This document shows positions 44,101 through 55,250 of a stretch of DNA of 64,000 bases, piece by piece; within the stretch, counting starts at the first letter, position 1, and every line of letters begins with the position of its first letter. Origin of the DNA: Capitulum mitella (Eukaryota > Arthropoda > Thecostraca > Pollicipedomorpha > Pollicipedidae). The stretch spans positions 21,762,596 through 21,826,595 of the forward strand of contig CP099844.1 of the NCBI GenBank assembly GCA_030062745.1. Reading direction: 5' to 3'. Both the position numbers and the translations under genes were made by a program. The notes beneath the pieces are model-generated. The model was not told the origin of the DNA. It worked only from the letters and a program-made list of their open reading frames with translations, and did no database searches.

Positions 44101-44187
44101 AACACGGAAATTTAGGCTATGAGAGGCCGCATCGGACTCTTCAGGCAACGCTTCTTCAGCCGTGGCCGTCCCGCTCGGTACCTCCAT
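25571..44187 (-). CDS. Giant nuclear protein: two matrin-type zinc fingers, RS domain, proline-rich tail (12 coding exons)
   Basis: I join exons 44187-41318, 41128-39070, 37891-37791, 37269-37160, 36645-34735, 34361-34228, 33725-33511, 33109-32991, 32500-32149, 31879-31814, 30178-29714 and 29199-25571, about 4,010 residues. All junctions agree in phase except across exon 11. Order of parts: basic, disordered N-terminal regions; zinc finger 1 (about residue 1680); Gly/Pro/Met-rich and GWPQT repeats; zinc finger 2 (about 2372), with the same C-x2-C-x12-H-x5-H spacing; conserved helices; a Lys/Glu segment; an RS domain; a Trp-rich domain ([17 protein letters not shown]); a helix-rich region; and a Pro/Gly/Tyr tail. 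This combination is typical of splicing or nuclear-matrix proteins; ZNF318-like proteins are the closest I can think of, but the domain order differs. The name is left open. Confidence 0.75.
29714..30178 (-). CDS. Giant gene exon 11: Lys/Glu-rich exon with a one-base frame conflict
   Basis: Acceptor CTTTCTTTCTACCAG|A, donor ACAAAG|GTGAGT. The first part reads [20 protein letters not shown] in the incoming frame but hits a TGA after about 60 codons. The second part reads [20 protein letters not shown] in the frame that fits exon 12. The exon is 465 nt; 464 or 467 would be needed. The switch lies at about 30010-30060. Likely explanations are an indel in this assembly or allele, or a cryptic splice I could not find. 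Confidence 0.62.
30179..31813. other. Intron 10 of the giant gene
   Basis: A long intron (1,635 nt) without recognisable content. The plus-strand frame at 31361-31642 has no motif and I do not consider it a gene. It includes short (ATAC)n and TA-rich stretches near 30545-30590. Confidence 0.6.
31814..31879 (-). CDS. Giant gene exon 10: 66-nt exon
   Basis: Acceptor TTCTTTCTAG|G, donor ATTCG|GTGAGT, phase 2 at both ends. It encodes [20 protein letters not shown] plus IR, continuing the helix of exon 9. Other frames either stop or break the phase. Confidence 0.78.
32149..32500 (-). CDS. Giant gene exon 9: Pro- and Ala-rich, ends in basic helix
   Basis: Acceptor CTCTCTGTTTCAG|CA, donor AAGAG|GTGGGC, phase 1 in and phase 2 out. 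A proline-rich stretch ([14 protein letters not shown]) and an alanine run are followed by the helix [18 protein letters not shown], which continues directly into exon 10. Confidence 0.75.
32991..33109 (-). CDS. Giant gene exon 8
   Basis: 119 nt, acceptor CGTCCGACAG|A, donor CCAG|GTCAGA, phase 2 in and phase 1 out. It encodes [20 protein letters not shown] and a short Pro/Gln/Gly stretch. Confidence 0.72.
33511..33725 (-). CDS. Giant gene exon 7
   Basis: 215 nt, acceptor GTGCGCCGGCAG, donor TTCCG|GTGGGT, phase 0 in and phase 2 out. It encodes [14 protein letters not shown]... and an amphipathic helix ending [18 protein letters not shown] sits in the intron just upstream. Confidence 0.75.
33762..33974. 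mobile_element. 213-bp hAT-type MITE with perfect 8-bp target duplication
   Basis: The termini CAGTGTTGGAAAAACTCGTTTT and AAAAACCAGGATTTCAACACTG are imperfect inverted repeats starting CAGTGTTG. The flanks are exactly CTCGCGCG on both sides (33754-33761 and 33975-33982). The AT-rich body contrasts sharply with the GC-rich intron. CAGTG ends and 8-bp duplications are hAT hallmarks. It sits in intron 6, ending 36 nt before the acceptor of exon 7. Confidence 0.92.
34228..34361 (-). CDS. Giant gene exon 6: matrin-type zinc finger 2
   Basis: 134 nt, acceptor CTGCCGCCGCCAG|GC, donor TACCTG|GTGAGT. It encodes [20 protein letters not shown] and then CFHRM...AHLQSPFH. Cys and His spacing is identical to finger 1. 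Confidence 0.82.
34735..36645 (-). CDS. Giant gene exon 5: Gly/Pro/Met collagen-like and GWPQT repeat exon
   Basis: Acceptor CTCCCTCCGTCGCAG|AT, donor GGTCG|GTGAGT, phase 1 at both ends (637 residues). In order: an acidic Trp-containing start (two copies of DDGSGWQ), a [18 protein letters not shown] Arg/Gly/Pro segment, an Ala/Thr-rich linker, collagen-like [14 protein letters not shown] repeats (about 35420-35900), about twelve GWPQT(T/S)xxGS units (about 34935-35280), and a Gln run. The exon could be skipped without a frameshift. Confidence 0.8.
34935..35285. repeat. 30-bp coding minisatellite ([10 protein letters not shown] units)
   Basis: About twelve tandem 30-bp units, two alternating types on the protein level: [10 protein letters not shown] and [10 protein letters not shown]. 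The low divergence between neighbouring units indicates recent expansion; copy number is likely to differ between individuals. Confidence 0.9.
35420..35960. repeat. Coding minisatellite (GMPGGP collagen-like)
   Basis: A 60-bp higher-order unit based on GGCATACCTGGCCGGGGGCC recurs through the middle of exon 5 and decays toward 35960. On the minus strand it codes for [21 protein letters not shown] repeats; on the plus strand it also gives an open Gly-X-Y frame, which I treat as a shadow. Confidence 0.88.
37160..37269 (-). CDS. Giant gene exon 4: matrin-type zinc finger 1
   Basis: 110 nt, acceptor CTCTTCCACCGCAG|G, donor GACG|GTCAGT. It encodes [19 protein letters not shown] followed by SEEH, a C-x2-C-x12-H-x5-H finger of the U1/matrin type, which binds RNA or protein in nuclear complexes. 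Confidence 0.82.
37791..37891 (-). CDS. Giant gene exon 3
   Basis: 101 nt, acceptor CGGCCATTGCAG, donor GTCAG|GTGCGT; phase 0 in and phase 2 out. It encodes a hydrophobic segment ([20 protein letters not shown]) leading straight into zinc finger 1. Confidence 0.75.
37892..39069. other. Intron 2 of the giant gene
   Basis: 1,178 nt between donor TCGCTG|GTAAGG and acceptor CCATTGCAG. AT-leaning in its right half. I see no repeats or RNA genes in it. Confidence 0.6.
39070..41128 (-). CDS. Giant gene exon 2
   Basis: The acceptor GCGTCTTTGCAG|G completes the split codon; the donor TCGCTG|GTAAGG is phase 0. It encodes about 686 residues, including a basic helix ([20 protein letters not shown]) that echoes the [13 protein letters not shown] helix of exon 1, an acidic Ser/Asp-rich centre, and a conserved-looking end ([17 protein letters not shown]). 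Confidence 0.78.
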
Positions 44188-44220
44188 GGCGACGCTCTCC
44201 TCTCCGGTATTTCGAAGCTC
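41318..44220 (-). CDS. Giant gene exon 1 (start codon exon)
   Basis: The acceptor TATTGTCTTTTTCAG|GAG at 44220 is strong, so the first 33 nt are 5' UTR and an untranslated exon lies upstream. The chosen start is ATG 44187 in GTCGCCATGG, a very good context. It encodes about 956 residues, rich in Ser, Glu, Lys and Arg, with basic clusters such as [20 protein letters not shown] that look like nuclear localisation signals. The donor TTTAG|GTATGT is phase 2. No folded domain is recognised. Confidence 0.78.
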
Positions 44221-45784
44221 CTGAAAAAGACAATACCAATCTGCATCAGATATGCAAACTTCAGTACGACCACGGCAGGGAAATGCCCATTCAACGCACA
44301 GAGGCCAAAAGTAGGAATTATCTTCGTCACCCCGCTCTGAGCAACCGCACAAAAATAATCTGGGGCGACTTTCTCGTACTTCTCAAGAACTCCGGATATG
44401 ACTGACCTAATTGCATACAAAGCACCTTTGAATAAAACAAACTTTGAATGACGCAGCTTGCGCTCATACTCACCACGGAAAATCGATATAACTCGTGCAG
44501 TCTTACCGACATATGCAAGCCGTAACAATCCACAGACGTAAGGTAATCGGGACGGGACACTCTAACAATCCCCTTCGAAAAAAAACGATGAATTTCACAC
44601 ACGGTGAACAAGCCAAAATATTCGAACCACATATGTCTTCAAACTCCAGCGTCACCGAGGTGAGATTTGCACCAAATGGAAAGTTTCGGTCGACACGATT
44701 ATCGAACCACTTAAAAGATCCAACGCCTACGAACTATGGGGCAAAAAACGTCTATCACAACGTTCAGGTAAAGGACAGCTTGTACCGCCCGTCCAATTGT
44801 TTGCCGGTTCTCAAATGTGCCGACCAATATTTTAAGATGTGAATTATATCATGAACAACTCATCTAAATCTCTACTCTCGTATTGGTGGGTACCTTATCC
44901 TTCACAACGATGTGTGGGATGTAAGGGAAATGCAGCTTACTTCTGGTGCCCATATGACAATGTGACTCCCGCATTCCCGCATCGGAAACTAGGTAACAAA
45001 AAATATCAAGTCTTATAAAAAATCCTGTCTCATATTTGTCATCGACCTATAATCAAAGAACATCACTTCCAAACGGGCGCTCATAGCATTCCCCCAGCCA
45101 TTTTAACTAGTACATTGTGCAACCACACAGTTAGCTTATCTAGTTTCATCATATCAGTAAATCATTAACTTAAGTCGAATATCGTATCCACTATCAGAAC
45201 TTACGTGTTGGAAGCCAATGAAAGTTTCACGCAATTCGTCTGATGCAATAATACCCGCAGCAATAGAGTAAACGACAAGATAATAAAACAATAACAAGCC
45301 AAGCCCACCCCACATACATCTCACTCGTTGCTGTACATGTTATCAGTACTATCCAATGACCCATCGAGGGTGAGACAACGCGGCAACCACTTCTCTAAAC
45401 TTCCGAAAGTGAAAATGAAAAATGTTTTGGTCATCTCTATCCATCTTAATCAACGGTATGAAGACAAAGAAAATACTATATTACATTACTACATATTCAT
45501 ATATATACATATATACATATATATATATGTTTGTATATATATCTTCTTCCCAATTCCAAGTGTTTTTAGGAAAACATGACAAAGTATTACAACCCGTCCA
45601 AAGGTTAATCCAACACACTTCTTCTCCCAAAACTAGCCCCATATATCTGCCATTAGTATAGTTACTGGTGTATAACACCTCTTCGAACCACACTTCGTTA
45701 AACTCCAATAACAGAAAGAGTGAAAAATAAACCAACACTCCCGCACAAAAAATGCTTGCCCTTGCCGTTACGAAGATGCATCTA

Positions 45785-45887
45785 TCGTCCGCACACACCA
45801 ACGTACACATACGCACATGCACACACGCACACACATACACACACACACACACACACACGTACACGCACACGCACACACGCACACGGA
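45785..45887. repeat. (CA)n microsatellite with CG variants
   Basis: A run of ACAC with CACG and ATAC interruptions, longest pure tract near 45834-45858. Confidence 0.92.
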
Positions 45888-46529
45888 AGACAGAACACCA
45901 AAAACCTGTCACGATATGTCTGAAAAATGTTAGTGTCAAACATTCCAAAATACTTATCTTAACGAAAGTGTTGCTCTAAAATGGAGAGAATGCAAGCGCC
46001 TGCGTTGATGTAAAAACAAGGTTCTTGCCAGCATACCCGCAATCCATCTTTCCATACTGAGGTGGCGAGGTGAAGCTGTTAGCTTGGATTCTAAGCCCAA
46101 CGGTCACTGGCCTGAGTCCAGCTGACAGCAAAATTTCGTCTCCCGTGACACAGTCGTGAGAAGTTATTGGTACGCCAAAAAACCGAGCATTCGAAGAGGT
46201 CGATAAAAAGCCTAGCGACAAACTACTTCGATCAACCAAATAGCAAGAACACGCAAAAAAGTATTGTAATGCTTGATTTCCCTACACCGGTATAACCACT
46301 TTACGTGGTATCGAAGACACAGGACAATCTGAGTGTGCACCTTTACTGTACTCTGTGAATGATCTTCTCCAAGAATCAATAACCTGCATTTTGCTGTTTC
46401 GGTAAGCTATCAAATTAATTATGCCATGCATGCATGATTAACAAGTATGTTCTACACAAAATGCACGTATTGAAGTTACAGGAACGTACAACTGTGAATT
46501 CAGCGCGTTGGCACTGGCATACGTAATAC

Positions 46530-46930
46530 TGTTGATCGCCTGACCACAGCTTTTCCTTCCCATTAAATGTGAAAGCCTCGGATCGACATGGTCCACTGCC
46601 CTTGTCCACTGCCTTCAACTTTTTCTGTTTGGCAGTTTTCGCACTCCGGGCACTCGCGAATGCTTAATCCTTCTCCAAGTGATGAGGATATCCTTTTTCT
46701 TTCGAGTAACTTACGAGTAGTGAGAACATGCTGTGAGCTGACTTTATTTCATAGTCATTGTCATCTTTCCCATTGTTAACACCAAGCTTGATATCACAGC
46801 ATCCAATTTTCGAGGCGCCATGTTTTCCAGGTTTTCTGAGAAACTTAGATATCCAGCTTCACTTTGTGCCTTGGCCACCCAAAACTCTGTCCTTCTGACA
46901 GCGGCCTTGCCTTTGTTTTCATCCACTGCT
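46530..46930 (-). pseudogene. Degenerate Crypton-type DUF3504 recombinase domain
   Basis: Minus-strand peptide fragments line up with the DUF3504 domain found in Cryptons and in host genes derived from them (KCTD1, ZMYM2, QRICH1 types). In order: AVRRTEFWVAKAQ, ENLENMAPRKLDAVISSLVL (family IPPEELDNLL), then after a frameshift near 46765 GKDDNDYEIKSAHSMFSLL (family KKDGSEYEPSSLRSML), YSKEKGYPHHLEKD, an in-frame TAA at 46666-46664, and AFASARS...AKQKKLKAVDKGSG (family EF..SR..L.AKQK.LK..GKG). The frameshift and stop mean the copy is dead. The catalytic C-terminal residues are not recognisable. Confidence 0.72.
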
Positions 46931-48219
46931 TTCTTGGTCATTTCATGAATTTCCTTTAGTATGTACTACTCCTCATTTCCTAAAATAATCCCTAATATTA
47001 TAAGGAAACATGGTCTTTCTTCCAAAGTATAGAGCAGCGTAAGGGACGAATCTTACTAACCTGGTTTTGGAAGAACAATTTAAACCTCCGTGTCGAAAAA
47101 AAACATCCAGCACCTAACTTCGTCTCGTGCCTACCCTTTTGAATCACCTAGATTCCAATTTTTGTTTTCCAGACCCATTCCATACTATACAGTTTGACAT
47201 CGGCAGCCTGACACAAAACGCATGATATAAACTGGAAACCTAAAAAAAAAACTTACTCTGAAGAAGCACAACATAAACGCCGGCAGTGATTCAATGAGCA
47301 TGCAGGTACGTAATAGAACGACTACGAAAGAAGTCTGTAAAACAACTGACGGAAAACGTGCCCGAACACCGTGTCGTCTTGTCGCACAAAAATTTGCAAA
47401 ACTAGTTATTGCGATAATCTTTCATTCTTTCAATTAACATGAGCCGACAATCTCCTCAATCAAAGTAAAGGCACTTCCACGTCGTATAAGTTTCCCACTT
47501 AACTGACTTCGTCTCATTTTATTGTGCCTGTCTCACTGAATACTGAATAAGTTTTCCTTTATCTGACAGTTTGTACAAACATAAAAACGCAAAACGTATA
47601 CATATCTTGTACGACTCAATTCCAATCCACGAAAATATCTGGCCCAGTCAATTTTTATAATACACTGACCTGCCCCCCCCCCCAAAAAAAAACAATGCAA
47701 TGTTTTAGCAATTCAGTCTCTAAACACATTTCTACAGAAGCCCACGTTCAAGAACAAACTTTTCTCCACCGCGTTATACATCACGACGCTATTGTTAACC
47801 CGAAAACTCAATTAGTTTCCAAAGGTCGGTATGGAGTTACAAAAAAATATGGGTTTACTCGAATGTCTATGCTCATGATATACCGTCAGAGCAGGATGGT
47901 GCAAACCCTAGTGATGAAAAAGAGTCTAGCTAAAACACACAGGTCGGAAAAGCACCAATGTAGTATGTCAGTTTTCCTGTCCGTACGAAGATTGCAGACT
48001 TCGTCAGATACGCTACATCGGTGCTACGACCACATCTCTCTCTAGATGACTGACTGCACTAGCATGACAGAATTCCTGCTCAGCACTCCGACAAGCACAC
48101 AACAAAGACATCACGAGGCCCTGACTGACAAGACCACGATACCCATGACATGTACAGATCACAGACTTATAACCCACGAGGCTCTACTTATACAAAACCA
48201 TCGCTCCTCCTTCAACGTT

Positions 48220-48221
<2 letters not shown>

Positions 48222-48268
<47 letters not shown>
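48222..48268. repeat. (TA)n microsatellite
   Basis: About 23 pure TA repeats followed by CAAATATATATG. Confidence 0.95.
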
Positions 48269-48270
<2 letters not shown>

Positions 48271-49497
48271 AATATATATGTATACACGGAAGTTTTGTTA
48301 AACACTACGAAATACTTTGTTTCAACTCACATTTTTTTGATAAGACCATTAGACTTATGATCTGCTTCCAGAAACCAGCAATTCCGAGAAGAAAGTTTAA
48401 TGTCCCGACAAAGACATGACAGGAACATCGGGTCTCAAGGATGAATTATATCTTTCAGCTGCCCGGTCACCTGCCAGCCAAACAGACAGCGCCGGCGGAA
48501 TTCCAACCTCAGGACGGCCGGGCCAGAGCCCTCTCAACTGAACTGCCTATCTGTTTCCATCAAGCCAGTGGACAATGGATAACCTATTTTGTGAACGAAA
48601 CTGGAGCAATCAGAGCGAACCGGTTTCTGATGGAAGCTTAGAGACCACGATATCACATGAAGCACATCGCATATGTTCCCACAAAAACATGGTGGAAAGA
48701 AATCAGCAAATGTTGCAAGCTTTATCATTGACTCAACTTTGTGCCAATAGCTACCTGCAGCCCAGGTACATGTGGATGGTGCTGTAAGTTGAATGGCCCA
48801 TACAAATCAGACCGCACAGGTTTCTGTGCTTTGATGCATGACCTGTGCGCCCTCATCAGAAACATACTTGAAAACATCACGTTTGCCGTCTCTGGCACCA
48901 AAGTTGAAAAGAAGTGAGGAATAGTTCCCTGCCCACAAACGACAAACCTCCAGCCATATGATACATTATAAATCACAATGCACGACTAAGCTTCTTTTTA
49001 AGGTTTTTCTTGTACATTTCGCATCTCTTAAACTTCAAGTCCCATGTCATCAGAAGGACCCCACTCATTTACCTTAAACCAATCAAATCCCAATAACTGT
49101 CATCCAGCTTGAAAATGGCCTGATGATTTACATATGAGTCACTTCTGGAGCAATTCAAGACCTAAAACAAATGCAAACATCTTAAATCACCCATTTTCTA
49201 GCAGACTTCACAACTTTTTCAATCCAACACAATTAAATGAAGGAAATGAAACATTTTGCTCTCATGCATGGCCAAAAAAAAAGAATAAACAATGTCTAAG
49301 TCCACTGCAATTTCTGTGCACAATGCTACTGTGTCTATCATATTTTTCATTGGTGTTGTTTCAGCATATTCCATAACCCTTCCATCTGTCCGACATTCAT
49401 ATCTTACTTTGTCACTTCATGAATTCATCAACACTTTTCTGTGTGGTACAACAACTGATGCCAATGCCTGTATGATCATGGTGTAACTGCAGCATCA

Positions 49498-49815
49498 TGG
49501 CTGGAAATTTGGTTTTTGTTCTTGTTCTTGGGGGTCAGAGCATAATTTTTGTTTTGGAGTACGAAATTTCGCAAACAGTTATACTGGTTTAAGTTGGCTG
49601 ACTGACTAACTGATATTGGGCTTTAAGGCGTAACGACAGCCTAACGACCTACTGGGTCATTATGCGCCGCCAGTCATTTGCTTGTAGAGTTCGAAATTTG
49701 TGAAGATGGTTCAAGTGAAGCTTTTTGATGCAGGCACAGGATGAACTTCTGGAGTATAAAATGTTTTTGGGACACATATTTTCTGGTGTTCTTCAACATC
49801 AAATAACACCATCTT
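49498..49815. repeat. Dispersed repeat, copy 1
   Basis: Shares ordered blocks with 55848-56150: GTCAGAG.ATAATTTTTGTT, then a TACTGGTTTAAGTTGGC-type block, AGCTTTTTGATG.A.GCACA, and ACATATTTTCT.GTGTTC. Spacing between blocks differs. There is no coding frame, so it is an old interspersed element of unknown class. Confidence 0.75.
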
Positions 49816-49944
49816 TTCCAACCTAGCACAGGACAGCATCGCCTTGGACGTGTAGCGATGACGGCACAGTTCTTGGGAATGTTCATGAACGTCACTTCTG
49901 CACCAGTTAAAGTGGAATGTGAAGACTTGTGGTGAGGTCACGGA

Positions 49945-50092
49945 AATGATCGTATGTGCCTCCTCTCAAAACGGTTACCTTTAATACTTACTGCAGAAGT
50001 TTCCTGCCCTTAACCTTTGTATGACGATCTGCACGTGCCTACTCTCAAAAAAGGTACCTTAAATACTCACCAGAGGAGTTTTCTACCCTAAA
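49945..50092. repeat. Imperfect tandem duplication, about 84-bp period
   Basis: GTGCCTCCTCTCAAAACGGT and GTGCCTACTCTCAAAAAAGG start two copies that both continue through ACCTT.AATACT.AC and AG..GTTTCC/GTTTTC to CCCTT/CCCTA. Confidence 0.75.
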
Positions 50093-53000
50093 TCGGGAGA
50101 CACATCTATTTCAAACAGAGGTTGACAGTACATCACCGTCCTGTGCTACCTACAATAAATGTTGCATACAAATCATTGTGTCCAAGATAGACCTCAGTGA
50201 TAATACAACTCTAACATCAAAAGCCATAAAATGTGAACAAAGGCAATTATTTTTCTGCTCAAAGAATTATTTTATACAAATTATTTTATACGAAAAATAA
50301 TTATTTTATATTTTATACAAATAATTATTTTATACGAAACCATGAGGCTAGTAGTAATACTGTTTAGGAAACCATTATGAGGTGAATATATAACAATAAT
50401 CTATGACTGTAATGGCCGTCCAACAGCACAGCCATGATGCACGTATAAAACCCGTCAAATGTTTTTTCTTAAACACAATAAATGTGACAAACATGAATGA
50501 ACTGAAAAGCAGCATTATGTTCTGACATACTAGATATCCATGTTAAAGCAGCTCAGGACATCAGGAACCTCCTGGGTTCATCTGGGGAACCATGAGTTTC
50601 ACTATTGACATTCATCCTCTCAGTGGTACAATATGCAACTGATGTGGTTGAGCATGGACTCATTTCATATTTATCTGAAGAGCCCGAGCATGCACAACAA
50701 AGACTGCATCAGATTCAGGGCAACACTGTCAGCTATCTATCATCTCATCTATCAATCTATCTATCAATGCTGTCAGTTGGGCAATGCATAGCAAAAGAGT
50801 GTGGCCTTCTTGCCTCTAACCTACTGCACACACCAAATGTTTTCAAATATCTTCCACAACCAAGATGATCACATTTTCAAGCCATTAATGGCTGCCAATA
50901 CTTGTATCTGTGTGCTGGAACCTAAACAACCCAACAGCATTTCAGTTGTGTGGCTACCATTGCTGATGCCATGAAATAACCTACAAAACTACCATCATTA
51001 CATGCAATATGTTGAAAGCTTTCCAAGCAGTGATTAAAAGTATGGTTTACAGGAAATAATCCTTAATTTCTGCTCTACTGTTACAGTGATTCTGAGCCAA
51101 AAGCAAAGAACACAGATGCAAAATCACAAGACAGCATTACTTGGGCATAAGATCCAAGCTGTGCAATGTGCAACTGCCAGGGGCAGAAGTTCTCTACAAC
51201 CTAGATGATGATGTGCCTGAAAATCTTTACATCACTGGCAAGCTGCAAAGCCTGGCTGCACCAGTTACAGCCATAGTGGCTCACTTAAAGTTGTCCTAAC
51301 TTTCTAGTAAACTGTGTTATTGTTTGGATACATATGTACCTAAATTAATGTTCTGAGTGTCTACATGGACTAAAAACACTGGCTACATACATGACCATAT
51401 CACCCTTAGCAGCATACCAATATTTCCACTCTCCCCCATTTTGTGGCTGTGCTGTAGCAAAATGTTCAAAGCAGATAGGAAAAAGTTAGAGCTGTAAATA
51501 GTCATATGACCTGAGGGCTGTTTTCCACAACATACAAACAAACAGTACAGAAATCATATAATCAAATGGTCCAGGGTTTTAAGCCATAAAATATGAATAA
51601 AACAATAAAAAATATCCAACACTTGAGTGAAGCTATGGTGGTTGCAATATACCTACGTATTCTGAAAGGATAAAAAAATAAGATAGTCAACTTGGGAATT
51701 GCACGAGTCTTGCATTCCAATGGCATGACACACCACTGACCACATTTCAGAAGGGACCTGAAAATAAAAGACATGCTGGAAAAGACAGAAGGGAGTGGGG
51801 GAAGGGGGGGCAAACAGATTGCACACAACAGACAAACTGGAAAATGAAAGGCAAAAGACAGGCAAAAGCAGTATTTTCAACCATCTTTCTGAAAAACTGT
51901 CAACCTGCAATACAGAATCACAAAGAAAAAGTACTATTAAGGTGACAAAGTGCAAATTGTTAATGCAAAAACATAGTTCCACAGCATGGCTGGCATTTCA
52001 GCCACCTAAAATTCATTTCTGCCACTTACTGGTAAAAACCAGTTAAAACCAGCATAAAATGGCAGAAAAATGTCAGGAACCATATTGTATATGTACCCAA
52101 TAAATGCTTCCAATGCATTAAAAATAGCCTGAATCTCCAACTTACCTCAATAAAGCACCAACAATTTCAAAATGTCAAACAATTTAATGAAAACCTGACC
52201 ACTTCCAACTACAACAGATGTACTGTAGGCAACGTAGTCTCCGCAAATTGCTCCCAACCTGCCACTAAAAATGCTATGCACAGGAACAGGGAAGGGCAGG
52301 GCATCAGGTACACTGCAATACACAGCTACTATGTAGTTACAACTATGTGAGCTTATTGCTAGCTTATTGCTAGTGTGTTATACCATAAGTTACCACATAC
52401 CAGACACCATAATAATAATAATCCACAATAACTATCAGGAATACTGCAAATCTGCTACTTAGAGAAGCAGCTAGGATTCTGAACAGAAAACTGCTATAAA
52501 TATATGCTTACTCAATACCTACATGGTCATACATCTCTTTTTTATGCTTCACACTACATCCACCCTGCAGGTGTCCATTTGCTATGGTTCATGCACCACT
52601 TTGCCTGATCAGTCTGGCTTGTCCCCACATAATGACTGCAATGTACACAATTTTGTATGCTATGTAATATGTTGGATATTTTACACCCCATGTTGTATGC
52701 TATATAATACACATATTCTGATGACTATTTTCATGTCCAAAGTGGGCATGACTGCCATTTTATTACAGTTACCCAGCAAATTTATGCTACATTGCCATGA
52801 CAGTCAATGTGTTGTGAAAATGACTTCACAGCTTTCCTGAATGACCAGGGATATGGTTTACCAAATCACTATACTTGTCAAGATAGCATGTATTAGTACA
52901 GTTTGGAGTACTCTGTATGTTATGCTGATTTATGAGTTTGGTGAAGCAATGCCTGAATGACAATGCAGAGTGAATAAAACGTCAACAGTTTGTTACAGTT

Positions 53001-53989
53001 CATCTTAAACACTTTCTGTTGTCAGATTCAGATGTGTGACTGTCCATGCAACCCTAAGCCACCACTAGTTTCCCACTGTGCTGTTCAAAGAACGAATCTA
53101 ATCCCAATGCTTCAAAGTATTTCAGTCTTTCCTTCACCATCATTTGTATAAGCTAGTTGCCTTGTTTGAATTATCTGCAGTGGGGTTTCCTGCATATTTT
53201 ACATTTTAACATATAGGAGTAGTTGTTTTGTCATTAATTGTTTTTAAGCATACAAGTTTGCCATGAAGAACCTTCTACTGGGATATTTTCCATCATTTTT
53301 GGCCATTTGCTACCACCCCCTATTTAGTCAGCCAGTTTCAACCAGTTAAAACAGGTAGCAAAAATCGATTTCAGCCAGCTGCTGCCAATCTAGTCATGTT
53401 GCACCAGGGACAGTCTGTCCCTGATGCCATATGACTGGCCTACACATGGCGGTAGGCTTGATATTCAGAATGAGCAAGCCCTGACTGATCCAAAATAGAA
53501 AAGGTCACAGCATAAATATCTTGTGGACTTGAAAGGATTCAGAAGCTCCATATGTGCCATCTGCTTTTGCACCTTGGTCAAACCTGCCTCAGATGTGGGC
53601 CCGCACAGTGGCAGGGGCCAGGAGCTGCATAAGCCATAACTAACATTGATGATGACTGAACCTTTGCCCAAAGTTTGTATGGATCAATTAAAAACTACTT
53701 TTGCCTCACGAACTTTAATATACACAAAATAAATTCATCACAATGCAATATCATTTGCACTAAAAGGCAATATGTAAACTGCACTATAAACAACAAAACT
53801 GAATAAACAAATAACTACGCAAACACAAAGAACTCAGTTTGCATTTACCTGATGTCTGTGGCCAGCTTGCAGCTAAAAGATACACAAATCTTACCACTGT
53901 ATCAGAACATTGATTGAAGCAAAAGCTACAACTTCAGCCCCAATTCACATAGTTATGCAAGCCAACTGTTTCGCATTCACATATCTGTA

Positions 53990-55250
53990 TACACCACTAC
54001 CACGCATTGTCAGCGCATGACGAGTGAGCCCTGCTTCGTCGACACTTGTACCAGTGCTTTCCCATTATGTACTTCCTGGTACGAGACCCCTGAAAGTAGC
54101 ATGTGCTGTTTCCTGTTGCCCTTGCACGATGCCGTGTAATCAAGCGTCCAATTTCCTCTGAGGCAATGTCCTGTTCGACCCTTTCTGATCCTGGGTTGCC
54201 AACACAACTTGCTGGAACCGAAATCGCTCTGAAGTGTTCAGTTTCTGTGCAGTGGATCTCAGGCATTCGGCCGTCCATGCATCAGTTCACTTGTATGGCT
54301 CTGAATTTAGCCAGTGACTGCAGATAGCACATGAGCCATTTTCGCAAAGATCCGCATTAGGGTGCGCAGGACTTTATGAAACGATGGGTGGTAACTAAAC
54401 CACTGTAGTACACGATCACGTTTTGAGTTGGTGAGGGGCACAAAAGAAGGAGCTACAAGTCGATGTAAATTCTTATTGTAAAAGCCCATAGCTTTTGTAC
54501 GACACTGAAGCGGAACCCATAAGACGTTCGAGAATGTTCCAGAATGAGTGCGCCAACCCCTTCTGGGCGGCGTGGCGCCAAAACTGTGGACCGGAGGTGC
54601 TTGGATTCGACACCAACAAAAGATGGTGCACGGAACTATAGTAGTGCTTTTTCAAGCCGCTGCGGTCTCTGAATCGCCAGCACCTAACTCAATCCTTGAA
54701 AAAGTTCAAAGACGGTGTTCCACATTGTCATCGATTGCGAGTGGCCCGTGCCGCGTGCACAGGGACGTACTGTACACCAAGAGATTCCCCATTCATTCTT
54801 GTGCCAGGATGACGCGTTTCGAGCTGATCAGACCCGTGGTTGTCGAGAAAACTCGCCGGAACCGTCACGATGTTTTACGCTGTTGTCGAGTTTCGTTTGA
54901 CCTTTTGGACGAAAAATCCCTTCAGACGCGCATCATGCGCAAACGACGGGTCGAAGTGCGCCGAAAATTACGCCACGCATCGGGAGAACGCGAGGCCTTT
55001 CGAAAGGTGCGCGGCATATGCCGATCTCTGAACATGTCTGGGCTCTGGAGCAAAGATTTGACGACTGGTGTAAAAAAGTACAACATTACTACTGGAATGG
55101 TCATGTGGACATTTCCAAGCTGATGTATCACAAAAGTTACAGCATAAAATTGCAGAAATTAAGCTATCTTACAGTGAAAATGTCATTGTTTTGTGGCCAA
55201 TAGTTGGACAGCTACACACCTTCATAAAACGTCACAGCTAGGGACGGTTC
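53990..55250. other. CpG-normal block within CpG-depleted DNA
   Basis: CpG dinucleotides are frequent here (dozens per kb), against only a few per kb on either side, and the left border is sharp at about 53.99 kb. Frames on both strands (for example 54548-55123 plus, 191 codons; 53997-54278 minus with several Cys) show no domain I recognise. It could be a younger insertion or an unmethylated exon or regulatory island. Confidence 0.5.

Noticed and set aside
54548..55123. Plus-strand 191-codon frame in the CpG-normal block
   Set aside because: Arg-rich with no recognised domain, no start context and no splice partners. I considered a piggyBac-like cysteine tail on the opposite strand (53997-54278), but the cysteine spacing does not fit.
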